From Cetobacterium ceti (GTDB lineage: Bacteria; Fusobacteriota; Fusobacteriia; Fusobacteriales; Fusobacteriaceae): a DNA stretch of 64,000 bases. Positions 27,882 to 35,599 of this stretch are shown piece by piece. Each line of letters begins with the position of its first letter. Within the stretch, counting starts at the first letter, position 1. The notes under the pieces are model-generated. The model was not told the origin of the DNA. It searched no databases and saw only the letters and a program-made list of their open reading frames with translations. Where the stretch lies: contig NZ_FUWX01000011.1 of NCBI RefSeq assembly GCF_900167275.1, forward strand, positions 42,575-106,574, read 5' to 3'. The translations under genes were made by a program, and so were the position numbers.

Positions 27882-28472
27882 TTATAAATCTATAAAGGAA
27901 CTTTCACTATTTTTAAGTTTTAATTTTTCTAAAAATTTTCTATGGTTAATATCTTCATTGTTAATATGAGCAATATAATCTTTAATAGATTTTTTCAAAT
28001 CTTCCTCTGTTAATCTAGGAGTATTAAAAAGAGTAAAAGGTGGAAGATAAACCATTTGTATAGCATTAGCAGTGGCTTCTAAAGGTTTTAAAAGTTCACT
28101 GATTGTAAAATTATTATAACTTCCCCCTTGATAAGAATATTCAGGAGCTCCTATGGAAATTCCACATAAAAATTCTTTATCTTTTAAAGTATTCCCCTTA
28201 GGACCATAGGCCCAACCAAATTCAAGTACAAAATCAAAATAATCTCTCATTAAACTTGGCATAGAATACCAATAGAAAGGAAATTGAAAAACAATTCTAT
28301 CATGAATTTCCAAGAATTCTTGCTCTTTTTTCACATTTATATTTCTATCAGGATAAAGTTCATCTAAGAAACGTAAGGTTACATTTTTTTCTTTTTTTAA
28401 GTTTTCCATCCAAAATTTATTAACAAGGGAATTTTGGATATTTGGGTGTGTGGCAATAACAAGTATTTTCAT
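27882..28472 (-). CDS. Flavodoxin-fold NAD(P)H quinone oxidoreductase
   Basis: 196 residues of the Flavodoxin_2/KefF-MdaB-YwrO family. The start M-K-I-L-V-I-A-T-H-P-N has the FMN phosphate-binding loop, and H-D-R-I-V-F-Q-F-P-F-Y-W-Y-S-M-P and F-V-L-E-F-G-W-A-Y-G are family hallmarks. It transfers two electrons from NAD(P)H to quinones or similar acceptors in the cytoplasm. It begins 4 bases after the BMP-protein stop, so it shares that transcript. Tryptophanase follows after 67 bases and could be on the same mRNA. Confidence 0.85.
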   Translation of the reverse strand: MKILVIATHPNIQNSLVNKFWMENLKKEKNVTLRFLDELYPDRNINVKKEQEFLEIHDRIVFQFPFYWYSMPSLMRDYFDFVLEFGWAYGPKGNTLKDKEFLCGISIGAPEYSYQGGSYNNFTISELLKPLEATANAIQMVYLPPFTLFNTPRLTEEDLKKSIKDYIAHINNEDINHRKFLEKLKLKNSESSFIDL

Positions 28473-28476
28473 AAGA

Positions 28477-29448
28477 TTATTCTCCTAAAGTAATTTCATT
28501 ATTTATAATTTTATTTTTTAAGTTTTGAATATATTCAATATTTTCTTTTCCAATAATATCTTTTGTATATTTAAAATCAGTTGTTCCAACTCCATTTTCT
28601 TTTAAACCAAAGGTATAAACTTTTCCTTGGAAATTTCCATTAACAGTGTCTTCGATTATTTTATAAACTGCATGATTTACATTTTTTAACATGGAAGTTA
28701 AAATTTGCCCTGGAACTAAATTATCTTGGTCACAATCTACACCAATTCCATAAATATTTTTAGCTTTAACTCCATCCATAATTCCAGTTCCAGTATTTCC
28801 TGAGGCATGATATATAATATCTACATTTTGATTGCTAAGAGAAATAGCATGTTCCTTTCCTTTAATAGGATCGCTAAATGGAGCATCTCCATCTATATAT
28901 GTACTTATAACCTCTACATTTTCATTGGCATATTTAGCTCCCTTAGTATATCCATTTTTAAAACTATTTATAAGAGGAATATCTAGAGCCCCTATAAAAC
29001 CAACTTTATTTGTTTTAGTCATTTTTCCAGCTAGAGCTCCAACTAAAAAAGAGCCTTCCTCTTCATTGAAAACTAAAGATGCCATATTTTTACCCTCTGT
29101 AGCTTTTGTATCAATAATAGCATATTTTGTATTGGGAAATTTTTTGCTGATGGTTTCCATAGCATCTAGTGCAGTGTAAGAAGTTGCAATTATTAAATCG
29201 TACCCATTATCAGAATATTCCTCTAAATAATATCCATCTTCCATCCAGGAATTTGGTTCTACATATTTTGTTTCAATATTGAAATCTTTTTTTGCTTGAA
29301 CTAATCCAGCATAGGCTGAATCATTAAAGGATTTATCCCCTAGTCCTCCCATGGCAAGTATTAAACCTACCTTTATAGGTTTTCCTAAAATAGTCATTGA
29401 AAGTAGTAAAAATAGAATAGTAGTTTTGAAAAGTTTAAAAAATTTCAT
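28477..29448 (-). CDS. BMP-family periplasmic substrate-binding protein
   Basis: 323 residues, Bmp/PnrA-like (nucleoside-type) binding protein. A signal peptide (K-T-T-I-L-F-L-L-L-S-M-T-I-L-G) is followed by the family opening K-V-G-L-I-L-A-M-G-G-L-G-D-K-S-F-N-D-S-A, then I-A-T-S-Y and Y-A-I-I-D. Most family members are lipoproteins; here there is no Cys after the signal, so it is probably soluble in the periplasm. No ABC permease or ATPase gene lies nearby, so its transporter partner must be encoded elsewhere. Ligand unknown; nucleosides are the usual ligand. Confidence 0.85.
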   Translation of the reverse strand: MKFFKLFKTTILFLLLSMTILGKPIKVGLILAMGGLGDKSFNDSAYAGLVQAKKDFNIETKYVEPNSWMEDGYYLEEYSDNGYDLIIATSYTALDAMETISKKFPNTKYAIIDTKATEGKNMASLVFNEEEGSFLVGALAGKMTKTNKVGFIGALDIPLINSFKNGYTKGAKYANENVEVISTYIDGDAPFSDPIKGKEHAISLSNQNVDIIYHASGNTGTGIMDGVKAKNIYGIGVDCDQDNLVPGQILTSMLKNVNHAVYKIIEDTVNGNFQGKVYTFGLKENGVGTTDFKYTKDIIGKENIEYIQNLKNKIINNEITLGE

Positions 29449-29617
29449 AAAGCCCCCTTTAATCTATTAAATTCTTTGAAAACTCTCTATAGAATAAGAT
29501 ATTTTTTTAGTAAAAACAAATAAAAATTATAGAATATATTTTATTTCAAAAATATTACATATATTTTTTAAAATTCGAACATTAAAAATAATAAATGTTT
29601 TATTTTTGTAAAAAATG

Positions 29618-29626
29618 TGTTATAAT
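29618..29626 (+). promoter_or_regulatory. Extended -10 promoter for the 94-residue protein
   Basis: TGT followed by a consensus TATAAT (29621-29626) forms an extended -10. No good -35 is present. It lies 32 bases before the start codon at 29658. Confidence 0.6.
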
Positions 29627-29657
29627 ATAAAAAAATCTATAAGGAGGTTTTGGTTAT

Positions 29658-29942
29658 ATGAAAAAGCTCGGAGTAGAAGAATTAGAATTTTATATACTTA
29701 AAGTATTGAAAAAATTAAAAACAGAAGAGGAACTTTATTCCTATTTTGAAATGTATATTAGTGGGTTATTTAATAAAAAAAGTGATAAACCCATAGATCT
29801 TAATTCAATAGATCATAAAAGAAATAGGAAAAATTCAATCTATTTGTGGGAAGTTGCCTATTCGTATCTTTGTAAAGATGAAGAAAATGTAGATATTGAA
29901 GATAGTGAAGTTTTCAATTATTTAAAAAATGTTAGATTTTAA
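29658..29942 (+). CDS. Small hypothetical protein (94 residues)
   Basis: I do not recognise this protein. It is highly charged with predicted helices (V-E-E-L-E-F-Y-I-L-K-V-L-K-K-L-K-T-E-E-E-L-style N-terminus), no signal peptide and no membrane segment. The length and opening recall small Trp-repressor-like proteins such as YerC, but the helix-turn-helix signature is absent, so I do not make that call. It has a strong ribosome binding site (aaggagg at about 29641-29647), its own extended -10 promoter and its own terminator, so it is a genuine single-gene unit. Confidence 0.7.
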   Translation: MKKLGVEELEFYILKVLKKLKTEEELYSYFEMYISGLFNKKSDKPIDLNSIDHKRNRKNSIYLWEVAYSYLCKDEENVDIEDSEVFNYLKNVRF

Positions 29943-29956
29943 TTTATATAAAAAAG

Positions 29957-29996
29957 AAAAAGGATGCTGAAGAATTGTCTCGAGCGTCCTTTTTTA
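29957..29996. terminator. Terminator after the 94-residue gene
   Basis: Stem AAAAAGGATGCT / AGCGTCCTTTTT with one wobble pair, a 14-base loop and a T tract; A-rich on the other side, so it may also serve the convergent regulator gene. Confidence 0.8.
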
Positions 29997-30006
29997 TTTT
30001 ATAAAA

Positions 30007-30672
30007 CTATTGAAAATAATTTTGTGATAGTATTTTGTATTTATTTCTACCAATTTTTTCTAGGATATTATTTTTAATATATTTACTAATAATTCTTGAG
30101 AGGGAGGGTCTGGTAACTTGAAATTTTTCAGCTAATTCTTTAACAGAATTAGAAAGTGTAATAACATTCGTATTATTTTTTTGTAGTTTAATATAATAAT
30201 TTAATTTTTCAGCTATAGTTTTATTGTTGAAATTATCCCAAATTTGTTTTGTAAAATACTGTGTTCTATTGGAAATATCAGCTATAAAATTATTCATTAT
30301 TATTTTATTTTCAGTAAGAAGTTCTACTAAATTTTCCTTATCTAGTATAAATAGAGTTACCTCTTCCTTAGCAAGGACATCCATAGGCATTTGTCTGTGA
30401 TTTCCAAATATGAAAGCCGTTGCTAAAACCTCACCAGTTTCTAAACGTTCTAATTTTGCAATTTCACCTGAATTATTAAGCATTTCTGTTACTAAAAAAC
30501 CTTCTAAAATTACATAGATTTCATTAATGTGATCTCCCCGAAACCTAATAATATCATTTGGATTGTGATGGGCAATAGAGTATTGATATCTTTTTAAAAT
30601 ACTTTTAATTTCCTTTTCGTCAACTCCATTGAAAAGGAAGGTATTTTTTAATAATTCAACTATACTTTTCAT
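30007..30672 (-). CDS. CRP/FNR-family transcription regulator
   Basis: 221 residues from the ATG at 30670-30672, two bases after the ferredoxin stop; longer frames upstream are an artefact of reading through the ferredoxin gene in another frame. It has an N-terminal cyclic-nucleotide-binding-like beta roll (residues about 20-120, containing I-R-F-R-G-D-H-I-N-E-I-Y-V-I-L-E-G) and a C-terminal winged helix (V-K-E-L-A-E-K-F-Q-V-T-R-P-S-L-S-R-I-I). The recognition helix with R-P-S-L-S-R is typical. It lacks the Cys cluster of FNR. It is co-transcribed with a ferredoxin and probably binds the palindrome 252 bases upstream, a layout seen for HcpR-type nitrosative-stress regulators. Ligand unknown; heme or NO sensing is possible. 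Confidence 0.85.
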   Translation of the reverse strand: MKSIVELLKNTFLFNGVDEKEIKSILKRYQYSIAHHNPNDIIRFRGDHINEIYVILEGFLVTEMLNNSGEIAKLERLETGEVLATAFIFGNHRQMPMDVLAKEEVTLFILDKENLVELLTENKIIMNNFIADISNRTQYFTKQIWDNFNNKTIAEKLNYYIKLQKNNTNVITLSNSVKELAEKFQVTRPSLSRIISKYIKNNILEKIGRNKYKILSQNYFQ

Positions 30673-30674
30673 AA

Positions 30675-30854
30675 TCATTCCACATGAGATATACACGAAA
30701 CGGGGCATACACTTGCACAAGATCCACAATCTATACAAACATCTTCATCAATTACTCTTTTACCATTTTCATCTTCAGAAATACAAGACACAGGACACAC
30801 CTCTTGACATGCTCCACAAGAAATACATTCCTCTTTATTGATTCTATAAGCCAT
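30675..30854 (-). CDS. 2[4Fe-4S] ferredoxin
   Basis: 59 residues, small and easily missed. It carries two classical clusters: C-I-S-C-G-A-C-Q-E-V-C-P and C-I-D-C-G-S-C-A-S-V-C-P, each with the C-x2-C-x2-C-x3-C-P spacing, and ends C-I-S-H-V-E. An excellent ribosome binding site (aggagg, 6 bases upstream of ATG 30852-30854) is present. It is an electron carrier for anaerobic metabolism. Its stop is 2 bases before the CRP/FNR-family start, so the pair is one operon and the regulator is translationally coupled. The upstream palindrome at 30925-30940 suggests autoregulation. Confidence 0.93.
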   Translation of the reverse strand: MAYRINKEECISCGACQEVCPVSCISEDENGKRVIDEDVCIDCGSCASVCPVSCISHVE

Positions 30855-30924
30855 TTTAATTCCTCCTTATGTTTATTTGTTTCTGGTTCATTTTTAAATA
30901 ATATAATATAGAAGAAAAAAAATC

Positions 30925-30940
30925 GGTAACATATGTTACC
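30925..30940. promoter_or_regulatory. Perfect palindromic CRP/FNR-type operator
   Basis: The 16-base perfect palindrome GGTAACATATGTTACC lies 71 bases upstream of the ferredoxin start. The core GTAACATATGTTAC recurs exactly at 39036-39049 before the flavodiiron gene. If the minus-strand -10 is TATTAT at 30898-30903, the centre falls near -41.5, as for CRP class II activation; other -10 choices are possible. Confidence 0.75.
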
Positions 30941-30960
30941 AAATAAAAAACCTATCAAAA

Positions 30961-32196
30961 TTAATTTTGATAGGCATAATCTGAATCTTCAGTTGTTTCT
31001 TCTTTTAAAACAGTTTCCATAATGACAGCACAGGAAGCATCTCCTAAAATATTAGTAGAAGTTCTCATCATATCCATAATTCTATCTATTCCAAATACTA
31101 AAGGAAGAGCAACCACAGGAACACCAGCAGAAGCTAATACTGCAACAACTAGTAAAGATGGACCTGGAACACCAGCTGTTCCCACAGCTCCCAAAACAGA
31201 GGTTAAAATTATGGCTATATATTGATGTGGCCCTAAGTGAACATTAAACATTTGAGCAAAAAACATAGTTACCAATCCATATAACATAGCATTTCCATTC
31301 ATATTAACAGTAGCTCCCAATGGAAGTATAAATGATGAAGTTGAATTACTAACTCCTAATTTTTCGCAACACTTTGTATTTACAGGTAAAGTTGCCATGG
31401 AAGAAGCTGTAGAAAATGCTAAAATTTGTGCTGGAGCCGTTGTTTTTATAAATTTTAAAGGGCTTATTCCAGTAAAAAGTTTTACTAATCCAGGTAACAT
31501 TCCAAAGTGGATCAATCCTAAACCTAAGGTAAATACAAGAAATAATTTCATAACTAAAAGGAGAATATTAATTCCAAATAAAGCTATGGAATTAGCCATT
31601 AAAGCAAAAACTCCTATGGGAGCAAGTAGTAAAATTTTCTCTACCATTTTGATTAAAGTTTCATTTATAGTTTCTAAAATATCTATAACTGGTTTTTGTT
31701 TTTTCTCCTCTACTTTAGATAAACATAATCCTAAGAAAAGAGAAAAGAAAATAATTTGTAAAATATTTCCTTCAATTAATGATTTAAATGGATTTTGAGG
31801 AACAATACTTAAAACTGTATGCCAAAAATCCATAGATTGGTTAGCCATAGAATATGTATTTTCATTTGCCAACATAGATTGAGGAACAGTTATTCCAACT
31901 CCAGGATGGAATATATATCCAGCTCCAATACCAATAACCACAGAAATACAAGAGGTTAAAAGATAATATCCTAAAGTTAAAAATCCAACTTTCCCTGCTG
32001 ATTTTGTTTTACCTAAAGATACAGCCCCAAGGATAATATTGAAAAAAACAAGGGGAACAATAAGCATTGTTATAAGTTTTAAAAACAAATCTCCAAGTGG
32101 AGCAAAAATACTTGCCTTATCCTGTAAAAATATTCCTGCTATTATACCTAAAAACATGGAAATAATTATAGTGGTACTACTACTTAATTTTTTCAT
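30961..32196 (-). CDS. Dicarboxylate/amino-acid:cation symporter (DAACS family)
   Basis: 411 residues, multi-spanning inner-membrane carrier of the GltP/DctA/SstT superfamily. Visible signatures: the serine-rich re-entrant loop A-F-S-T-A-S-S-M-A-T-L-P-V, the metal and substrate site N-M-N-G-N-A (canonical NMDGTA) and G-I-D-R-I-M-D-M-M-R-T-S-T-N. It takes up glutamate, aspartate, dicarboxylates or neutral amino acids with Na+ or H+. The Asp-to-Asn change in the NMDGTA motif points away from a standard glutamate carrier. It lies upstream of the palindrome and the ferredoxin operon but probably has its own promoter. Confidence 0.88.
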   Translation of the reverse strand: MKKLSSSTTIIISMFLGIIAGIFLQDKASIFAPLGDLFLKLITMLIVPLVFFNIILGAVSLGKTKSAGKVGFLTLGYYLLTSCISVVIGIGAGYIFHPGVGITVPQSMLANENTYSMANQSMDFWHTVLSIVPQNPFKSLIEGNILQIIFFSLFLGLCLSKVEEKKQKPVIDILETINETLIKMVEKILLLAPIGVFALMANSIALFGINILLLVMKLFLVFTLGLGLIHFGMLPGLVKLFTGISPLKFIKTTAPAQILAFSTASSMATLPVNTKCCEKLGVSNSTSSFILPLGATVNMNGNAMLYGLVTMFFAQMFNVHLGPHQYIAIILTSVLGAVGTAGVPGPSLLVVAVLASAGVPVVALPLVFGIDRIMDMMRTSTNILGDASCAVIMETVLKEETTEDSDYAYQN

Positions 32197-32375
32197 ATTT
32201 TAAATTCTCCTAACATTTTTAATTTCATTTTATAAATTTTATCACAAAAATTATGAAATGTAAATTTTTATTATTTGATTTAACAAAAATATATTTTCAA
32301 AAAATATATTCACAAAAGTATACAAAAATGATAAAATTAATATCTAAAAAAATAAAAAGTGAGGGAAAAAATAAT

Positions 32376-32795
32376 ATGAAATATATGGCTATAGTAATAC
32401 TTACATTATTGACTTTAGGAGGATGTGCAAGTACAGAATATTACGATACAAATGGAGTTTCTCAAAGAAGAACTGGAATAGATCCTAATACAATAATAAA
32501 TGCTTTAGCAGCTACGGCAATTTATAATTCTACTACAGATTATGGAACTTATGGACATTTTACAACGGGAGTTGGAAGTACTCATACAACAAGTACAACT
32601 CATAAAAGTGGAAGTGGAATAAAAAATACAAATACTATATATTCAGGAACTACACAGACACAACCATATGGAAGTAATGGAACAATGACTACAAGAAGTA
32701 GTAATACAGTTACAAGAACTACAAGTAGTTCAACAGAAAGATCACATACAAAATCAAAAAGTGTTGGAAGTGGATTTACATTTAAACCATTTTAA
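32376..32795 (+). CDS. Small Ser/Thr-rich lipoprotein
   Basis: 139 residues from ATG 32376, preferred over earlier in-frame ATGs because it gives a clean lipoprotein signal (M-K-Y-M-A-I-V-I-L-T-L-L-T-L-G-G-C) with a gagggaa ribosome site upstream. The mature part begins C-A-S-T-E-Y-Y-D and then becomes low-complexity Ser/Thr/Gly/His-rich. No family recognised; it is probably a small envelope lipoprotein. It is monocistronic and ends in a terminator. Confidence 0.72.
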   Translation: MKYMAIVILTLLTLGGCASTEYYDTNGVSQRRTGIDPNTIINALAATAIYNSTTDYGTYGHFTTGVGSTHTTSTTHKSGSGIKNTNTIYSGTTQTQPYGSNGTMTTRSSNTVTRTTSSSTERSHTKSKSVGSGFTFKPF

Positions 32796-32800
32796 AAGAA

Positions 32801-32836
32801 AAAAGTGTTAGAAAATTATATCTAACACTTTTTTTA
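32801..32836. terminator. Bidirectional terminator
   Basis: A perfect 12-base stem AAAAGTGTTAGA / TCTAACACTTTT with an 8-base loop and T tract lies between the lipoprotein gene and the convergent membrane-protein gene. Confidence 0.9.
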
Positions 32837-32837
32837 A

Positions 32838-33128
32838 TTAATCCTTATAAATTCCAGCCATAATAAGTAGTTGTCTTGAATAATCATCTGCTGGAATAAA
32901 TCCATCTTTTTCAATTAATTTTCTAGTGTATAGTTTATTATAGAAAAATGCCATGACGATAGAGGCAAATCCATAACTAAACCACTGGGCAATTAAAAGA
33001 AGAATAAACCATAACCAATCTCCTCTTAATAAAGGGACGAAAAATCCAAAGAAAAATGTGGTCCAGCTAAAACCAATAAATCCTTTTTTTAAAACAGTTC
33101 CATTTGTTAAATTTAATTCTGTTGCCAT
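32838..33128 (-). CDS. Small membrane protein, DUF2628-like
   Basis: 96 residues. The segment G-F-S-W-T-T-F-F-F-G-F-F-V-P-L-L-R-G-D-W is the hallmark of the DUF2628-type small membrane proteins; two transmembrane segments are expected (about residues 18-36 and 40-62). Function is unknown for the family. It lies 12 bases downstream of the iron-molybdenum-cofactor-like gene on the same strand and may be in that transcript. Confidence 0.7.
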   Translation of the reverse strand: MATELNLTNGTVLKKGFIGFSWTTFFFGFFVPLLRGDWLWFILLLIAQWFSYGFASIVMAFFYNKLYTRKLIEKDGFIPADDYSRQLLIMAGIYKD

Positions 33129-33140
33129 TGTTCCTCCAAA

Positions 33141-33518
33141 TTAGTTGTGGTGGTGATGGTGGTGATCTCCTTCTCCGTGCTCATGAGTACAAGGAGTTCC
33201 ATGGGAATATAAATCTCCATTTAAAAATACATCTAAAACCTCTTTAATATTTCCAGCAGCTCCTAGGATAACTTCAATATTTTGATTTTTAAATAGATCG
33301 ATGGCTCTTTGTCCCATTCCTCCAGTTATAATTGTATTAGCTCCAATAGAACCTAAAAATCTAGGGAAAACTCCAGGCTCATGTTCAGGTGCTTTAAACA
33401 TTTCTACATTTTTAACTTTTCCATCTTCTACAGTGAATACCTTAAAGTTTTCACAGTGTCCAAAGTGTGATTCAATATTTACTAAGTCGTTAGTTGGGAA
33501 TGCAATTTTAGTTATCAT
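33141..33518 (-). CDS. NifX/NifB-type (DiNase_Fe-Mo) protein with His-rich tail
   Basis: 125 residues of the dinitrogenase iron-molybdenum cofactor-binding fold: I-T-K-I-A-F-P-T-N-D, H-F-G-H-C-E-N-F-K-V-F and G-A-N-T-I-I-T-G-G-M-G-Q-R-A. The tail ends in a run of His residues (H-G-E-G-D-H-H-H-H-H-H-N), a probable metal-binding appendage. Proteins of this fold also occur in orange-protein (ORP) clusters with MinD-like Fe-S ATPases, exactly the neighbours here. It presumably carries or delivers a metal cluster. A nitrogen-fixation role is not implied, as no nif structural genes are present. Confidence 0.83.
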   Translation of the reverse strand: MITKIAFPTNDLVNIESHFGHCENFKVFTVEDGKVKNVEMFKAPEHEPGVFPRFLGSIGANTIITGGMGQRAIDLFKNQNIEVILGAAGNIKEVLDVFLNGDLYSHGTPCTHEHGEGDHHHHHHN

Positions 33519-33548
33519 AATTTTCTCCTTTAATATTTTTTTTAGTTT

Positions 33549-34382
33549 TTAGTTTTTTAATGTTTCTATAAAGTTAAAAAATCCAATATTTTCAAAGAAT
33601 TCCCTTTGAGCAATAGATGGGATTTCTTTTTTTACAATAGCTTCTACAATTTTTTTGTTAAAAGGAATTTTCAAACCAATATCTATGGAATTTTCCTTAG
33701 CGTAGGTTTCAATTTCCTCTGTTTTTTCTAAAGATAAATCAAATTTATTTATAACAATAATAGGTAAAATTGGATATTTACTTATTAATTGGTAAACTCT
33801 TTTTAAATCATGAATTCCAGATACAGTTGGCTCTACAACTATAATAGCTTTAGATACTCCCATAATAGAACTGATAACATTACATGCAATTCCAGGGGAA
33901 CCATCTATTAGAATATTTTTTAAATTATTTTTTTTAGCAAAACTTTTAGCTTCTTTTCTAATTTTACTCACTAATTTTCCAGAAGCTTCCTCTCCAGGTA
34001 TTAATTTTCCATGAAAAATATTTCCAAATGAACAAGTGGAATTTAATAGATGTCCTGTAATAGAGTCAACCATTTCAATGGCATTTTTAGGACATACAAT
34101 AGTACAAGCTCCACACCCTTCACAAAATTTAATGGAGAATTTACAAACTGCTTCACATAGACCACAATGATTACATAATTCTTCATTTATAAAAGCCTTT
34201 TTCAAACCATGAAAATCACTTTTACTATTTAAAGTTGGCTCTAAAAGAATATCTAAATCAGGAGCATCCACATCGCAATCTGCAATAACTAAACTGTCCA
34301 TATAGGGAATAATAGAAGATGTTAAAGTTGTTTTCCCAGTTCCACCCTTTCCAGAGATTACAACAATTTCATTTATTTTCAT
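33549..34382 (-). CDS. MinD/Mrp-type ATPase with inserted ferredoxin domain (copy 1)
   Basis: 277 residues. Deviant Walker A S-G-K-G-G-T-G-K-T-T at the N-terminus (MinD/ParA type), then an inserted two-cluster ferredoxin segment (C-N-H-C-G-L-C-E-A-V-C and C-E-G-C-G-A-C-T-I-V-C-P, about residues 70-105), then the ATPase C-terminal part with I-V-V-E-P-T. It is the paired partner of the gene at 34379, overlapping by 4 bases and of the same length. Such twin ATPases accompany orange-protein genes, where they help cluster assembly or cell-division-linked functions. Confidence 0.85.
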   Translation of the reverse strand: MKINEIVVISGKGGTGKTTLTSSIIPYMDSLVIADCDVDAPDLDILLEPTLNSKSDFHGLKKAFINEELCNHCGLCEAVCKFSIKFCEGCGACTIVCPKNAIEMVDSITGHLLNSTCSFGNIFHGKLIPGEEASGKLVSKIRKEAKSFAKKNNLKNILIDGSPGIACNVISSIMGVSKAIIVVEPTVSGIHDLKRVYQLISKYPILPIIVINKFDLSLEKTEEIETYAKENSIDIGLKIPFNKKIVEAIVKKEIPSIAQREFFENIGFFNFIETLKN

Positions 34383-35212
34383 TTAATCTCCTCCCTCATG
34401 GCTTCAAAAGTATTTATAAAAACTTTTCTATATTCTGGTAAATATTTAGAGAAAAGTTTTCCCTCAGAATATAATTTTGCAATTTCTCGATTAAATGGAA
34501 TTTCACCTAGAATTTTAATATTTTTTTTCTGGGCAAAATGATAAACTTCATTATCTCCTAAACCACTTTTATTTATAAAAAGTCCATAGGGAATATTTAA
34601 TGAATCTAACATTTCAACTACCATTTTCATATCACTAACTCCAAAAGGAGTAGGTTCCACAACAATAAGAGCAAAATCACAATCACTTACAGCTGCCACA
34701 GTAGAACAACTTGTTCCTGGAGGACAATCCACAAGTAAAATATTCTCTTTATTCCCTAGACTATGAAGTTCCTTTATGATTTTTACACCGGACAACTCCC
34801 CTATGTTTAATTCACCATAAAGAATTTTATTTGTTTCATAGGTTCCTGAATATATTTTTCCAATCTCTCTTTTTTTAAAGGAGATAGCATTTTGATCACA
34901 AAGTAAGCCACATGCACCACAGTCATGACAACTTTCATCAAATACAATAATATTTTTGCTACTTGCAAAAAGTGCTGAGTATTTACAAAAGTCACTACAC
35001 TTTCCACAAAGATTACATTTTTCCATATTAATAAGAGGAACATGGGTATAGACATTTTTTATATCTCCTATAATAGGATTGAAAAAAAGATGCCCATTGG
35101 GTTCTTCCACATCTGTGTCTAAAACAGTACTTTTAGGAATATTAATAGCTAAGTTTCCAGTTACTGTTGTTTTCCCAGTTCCGCCCTTACCACTTAAAAT
35201 TGCAATTTTCAT
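34379..35212 (-). CDS. MinD/Mrp-type ATPase with inserted ferredoxin domain (copy 2)
   Basis: 277 residues with the same architecture as the neighbouring copy: Walker A S-G-K-G-G-T-G-K-T-T, a ferredoxin insert with C-N-L-C-G-K-C-S-D-F-C and C-H-D-C-G-A-C-G-L-L-C, then V-D-C-P-P-G-T-S-C-S (Walker B region). It shares the V-V-E-P-T segment and overlaps the next gene by 4 bases, so the two ATPases are made together and may form a heterodimer. It lies in the operon with two NifX-type proteins and a DUF134 regulator. Confidence 0.85.
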   Translation of the reverse strand: MKIAILSGKGGTGKTTVTGNLAINIPKSTVLDTDVEEPNGHLFFNPIIGDIKNVYTHVPLINMEKCNLCGKCSDFCKYSALFASSKNIIVFDESCHDCGACGLLCDQNAISFKKREIGKIYSGTYETNKILYGELNIGELSGVKIIKELHSLGNKENILLVDCPPGTSCSTVAAVSDCDFALIVVEPTPFGVSDMKMVVEMLDSLNIPYGLFINKSGLGDNEVYHFAQKKNIKILGEIPFNREIAKLYSEGKLFSKYLPEYRKVFINTFEAMREEIK

Positions 35213-35224
35213 ATATTAACCCCC

Positions 35225-35599
35225 TTAAGCCCTTCTTAAACCTCCAGCTTCCTCAAGTGGATAACTTTCAAGGGAATTTTTTAAAAATCTTTCAATAGCT
35301 TCTTCAATAGAAGATATATCATCTTTTTTATATGCTAAAATACCCACTTCTTTTAAAGCTACCTTTGCCTTAGGCCCAAGTTCAGGAACAATAACAAAGT
35401 TAACTTTATTATCAAATAAAAACTTACAAAGTTTTTGTCCTGCACCAGATACTTCATCTTTAAAGTTATTTTCTATAAATTGAATATTTTTCATAGCTCT
35501 ACACTCTATTTCTATAAGAGCCATATATTCACATCTTCCAAATCTATCATCGATTTCACAAGTTATATTATTTTCACTTGCTGGTATTCCTATTATCAT
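35225..35599 (-). CDS. NifX/NifB-type (DiNase_Fe-Mo) protein
   Basis: 124 residues of the same cofactor-binding fold as the gene at 33141: I-I-G-I-P-A-S-E-N-N, D-R-F-G-R-C-E-Y-M-A and N-F-V-I-V-P-E-L-G-P-K-A. It has no His tail. An excellent ribosome binding site (GGAGGGG) precedes the ATG, although the start lies inside the end of the DUF134 fusion gene (26-base overlap). Confidence 0.82.
   Translation of the reverse strand: MIIGIPASENNITCEIDDRFGRCEYMALIEIECRAMKNIQFIENNFKDEVSGAGQKLCKFLFDNKVNFVIVPELGPKAKVALKEVGILAYKKDDISSIEEAIERFLKNSLESYPLEEAGGLRRA

Noticed and set aside
30629..30958. Frames on either strand around the ferredoxin gene
   Set aside because: They are other frames of the ferredoxin and its promoter; the Cys-rich ferredoxin frame explains the region.
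33141..35599. Nitrogenase cofactor genes
   Set aside because: NifX-type folds are present but no nifHDK, nifB radical-SAM or nifEN genes; the orange-protein context explains them better.
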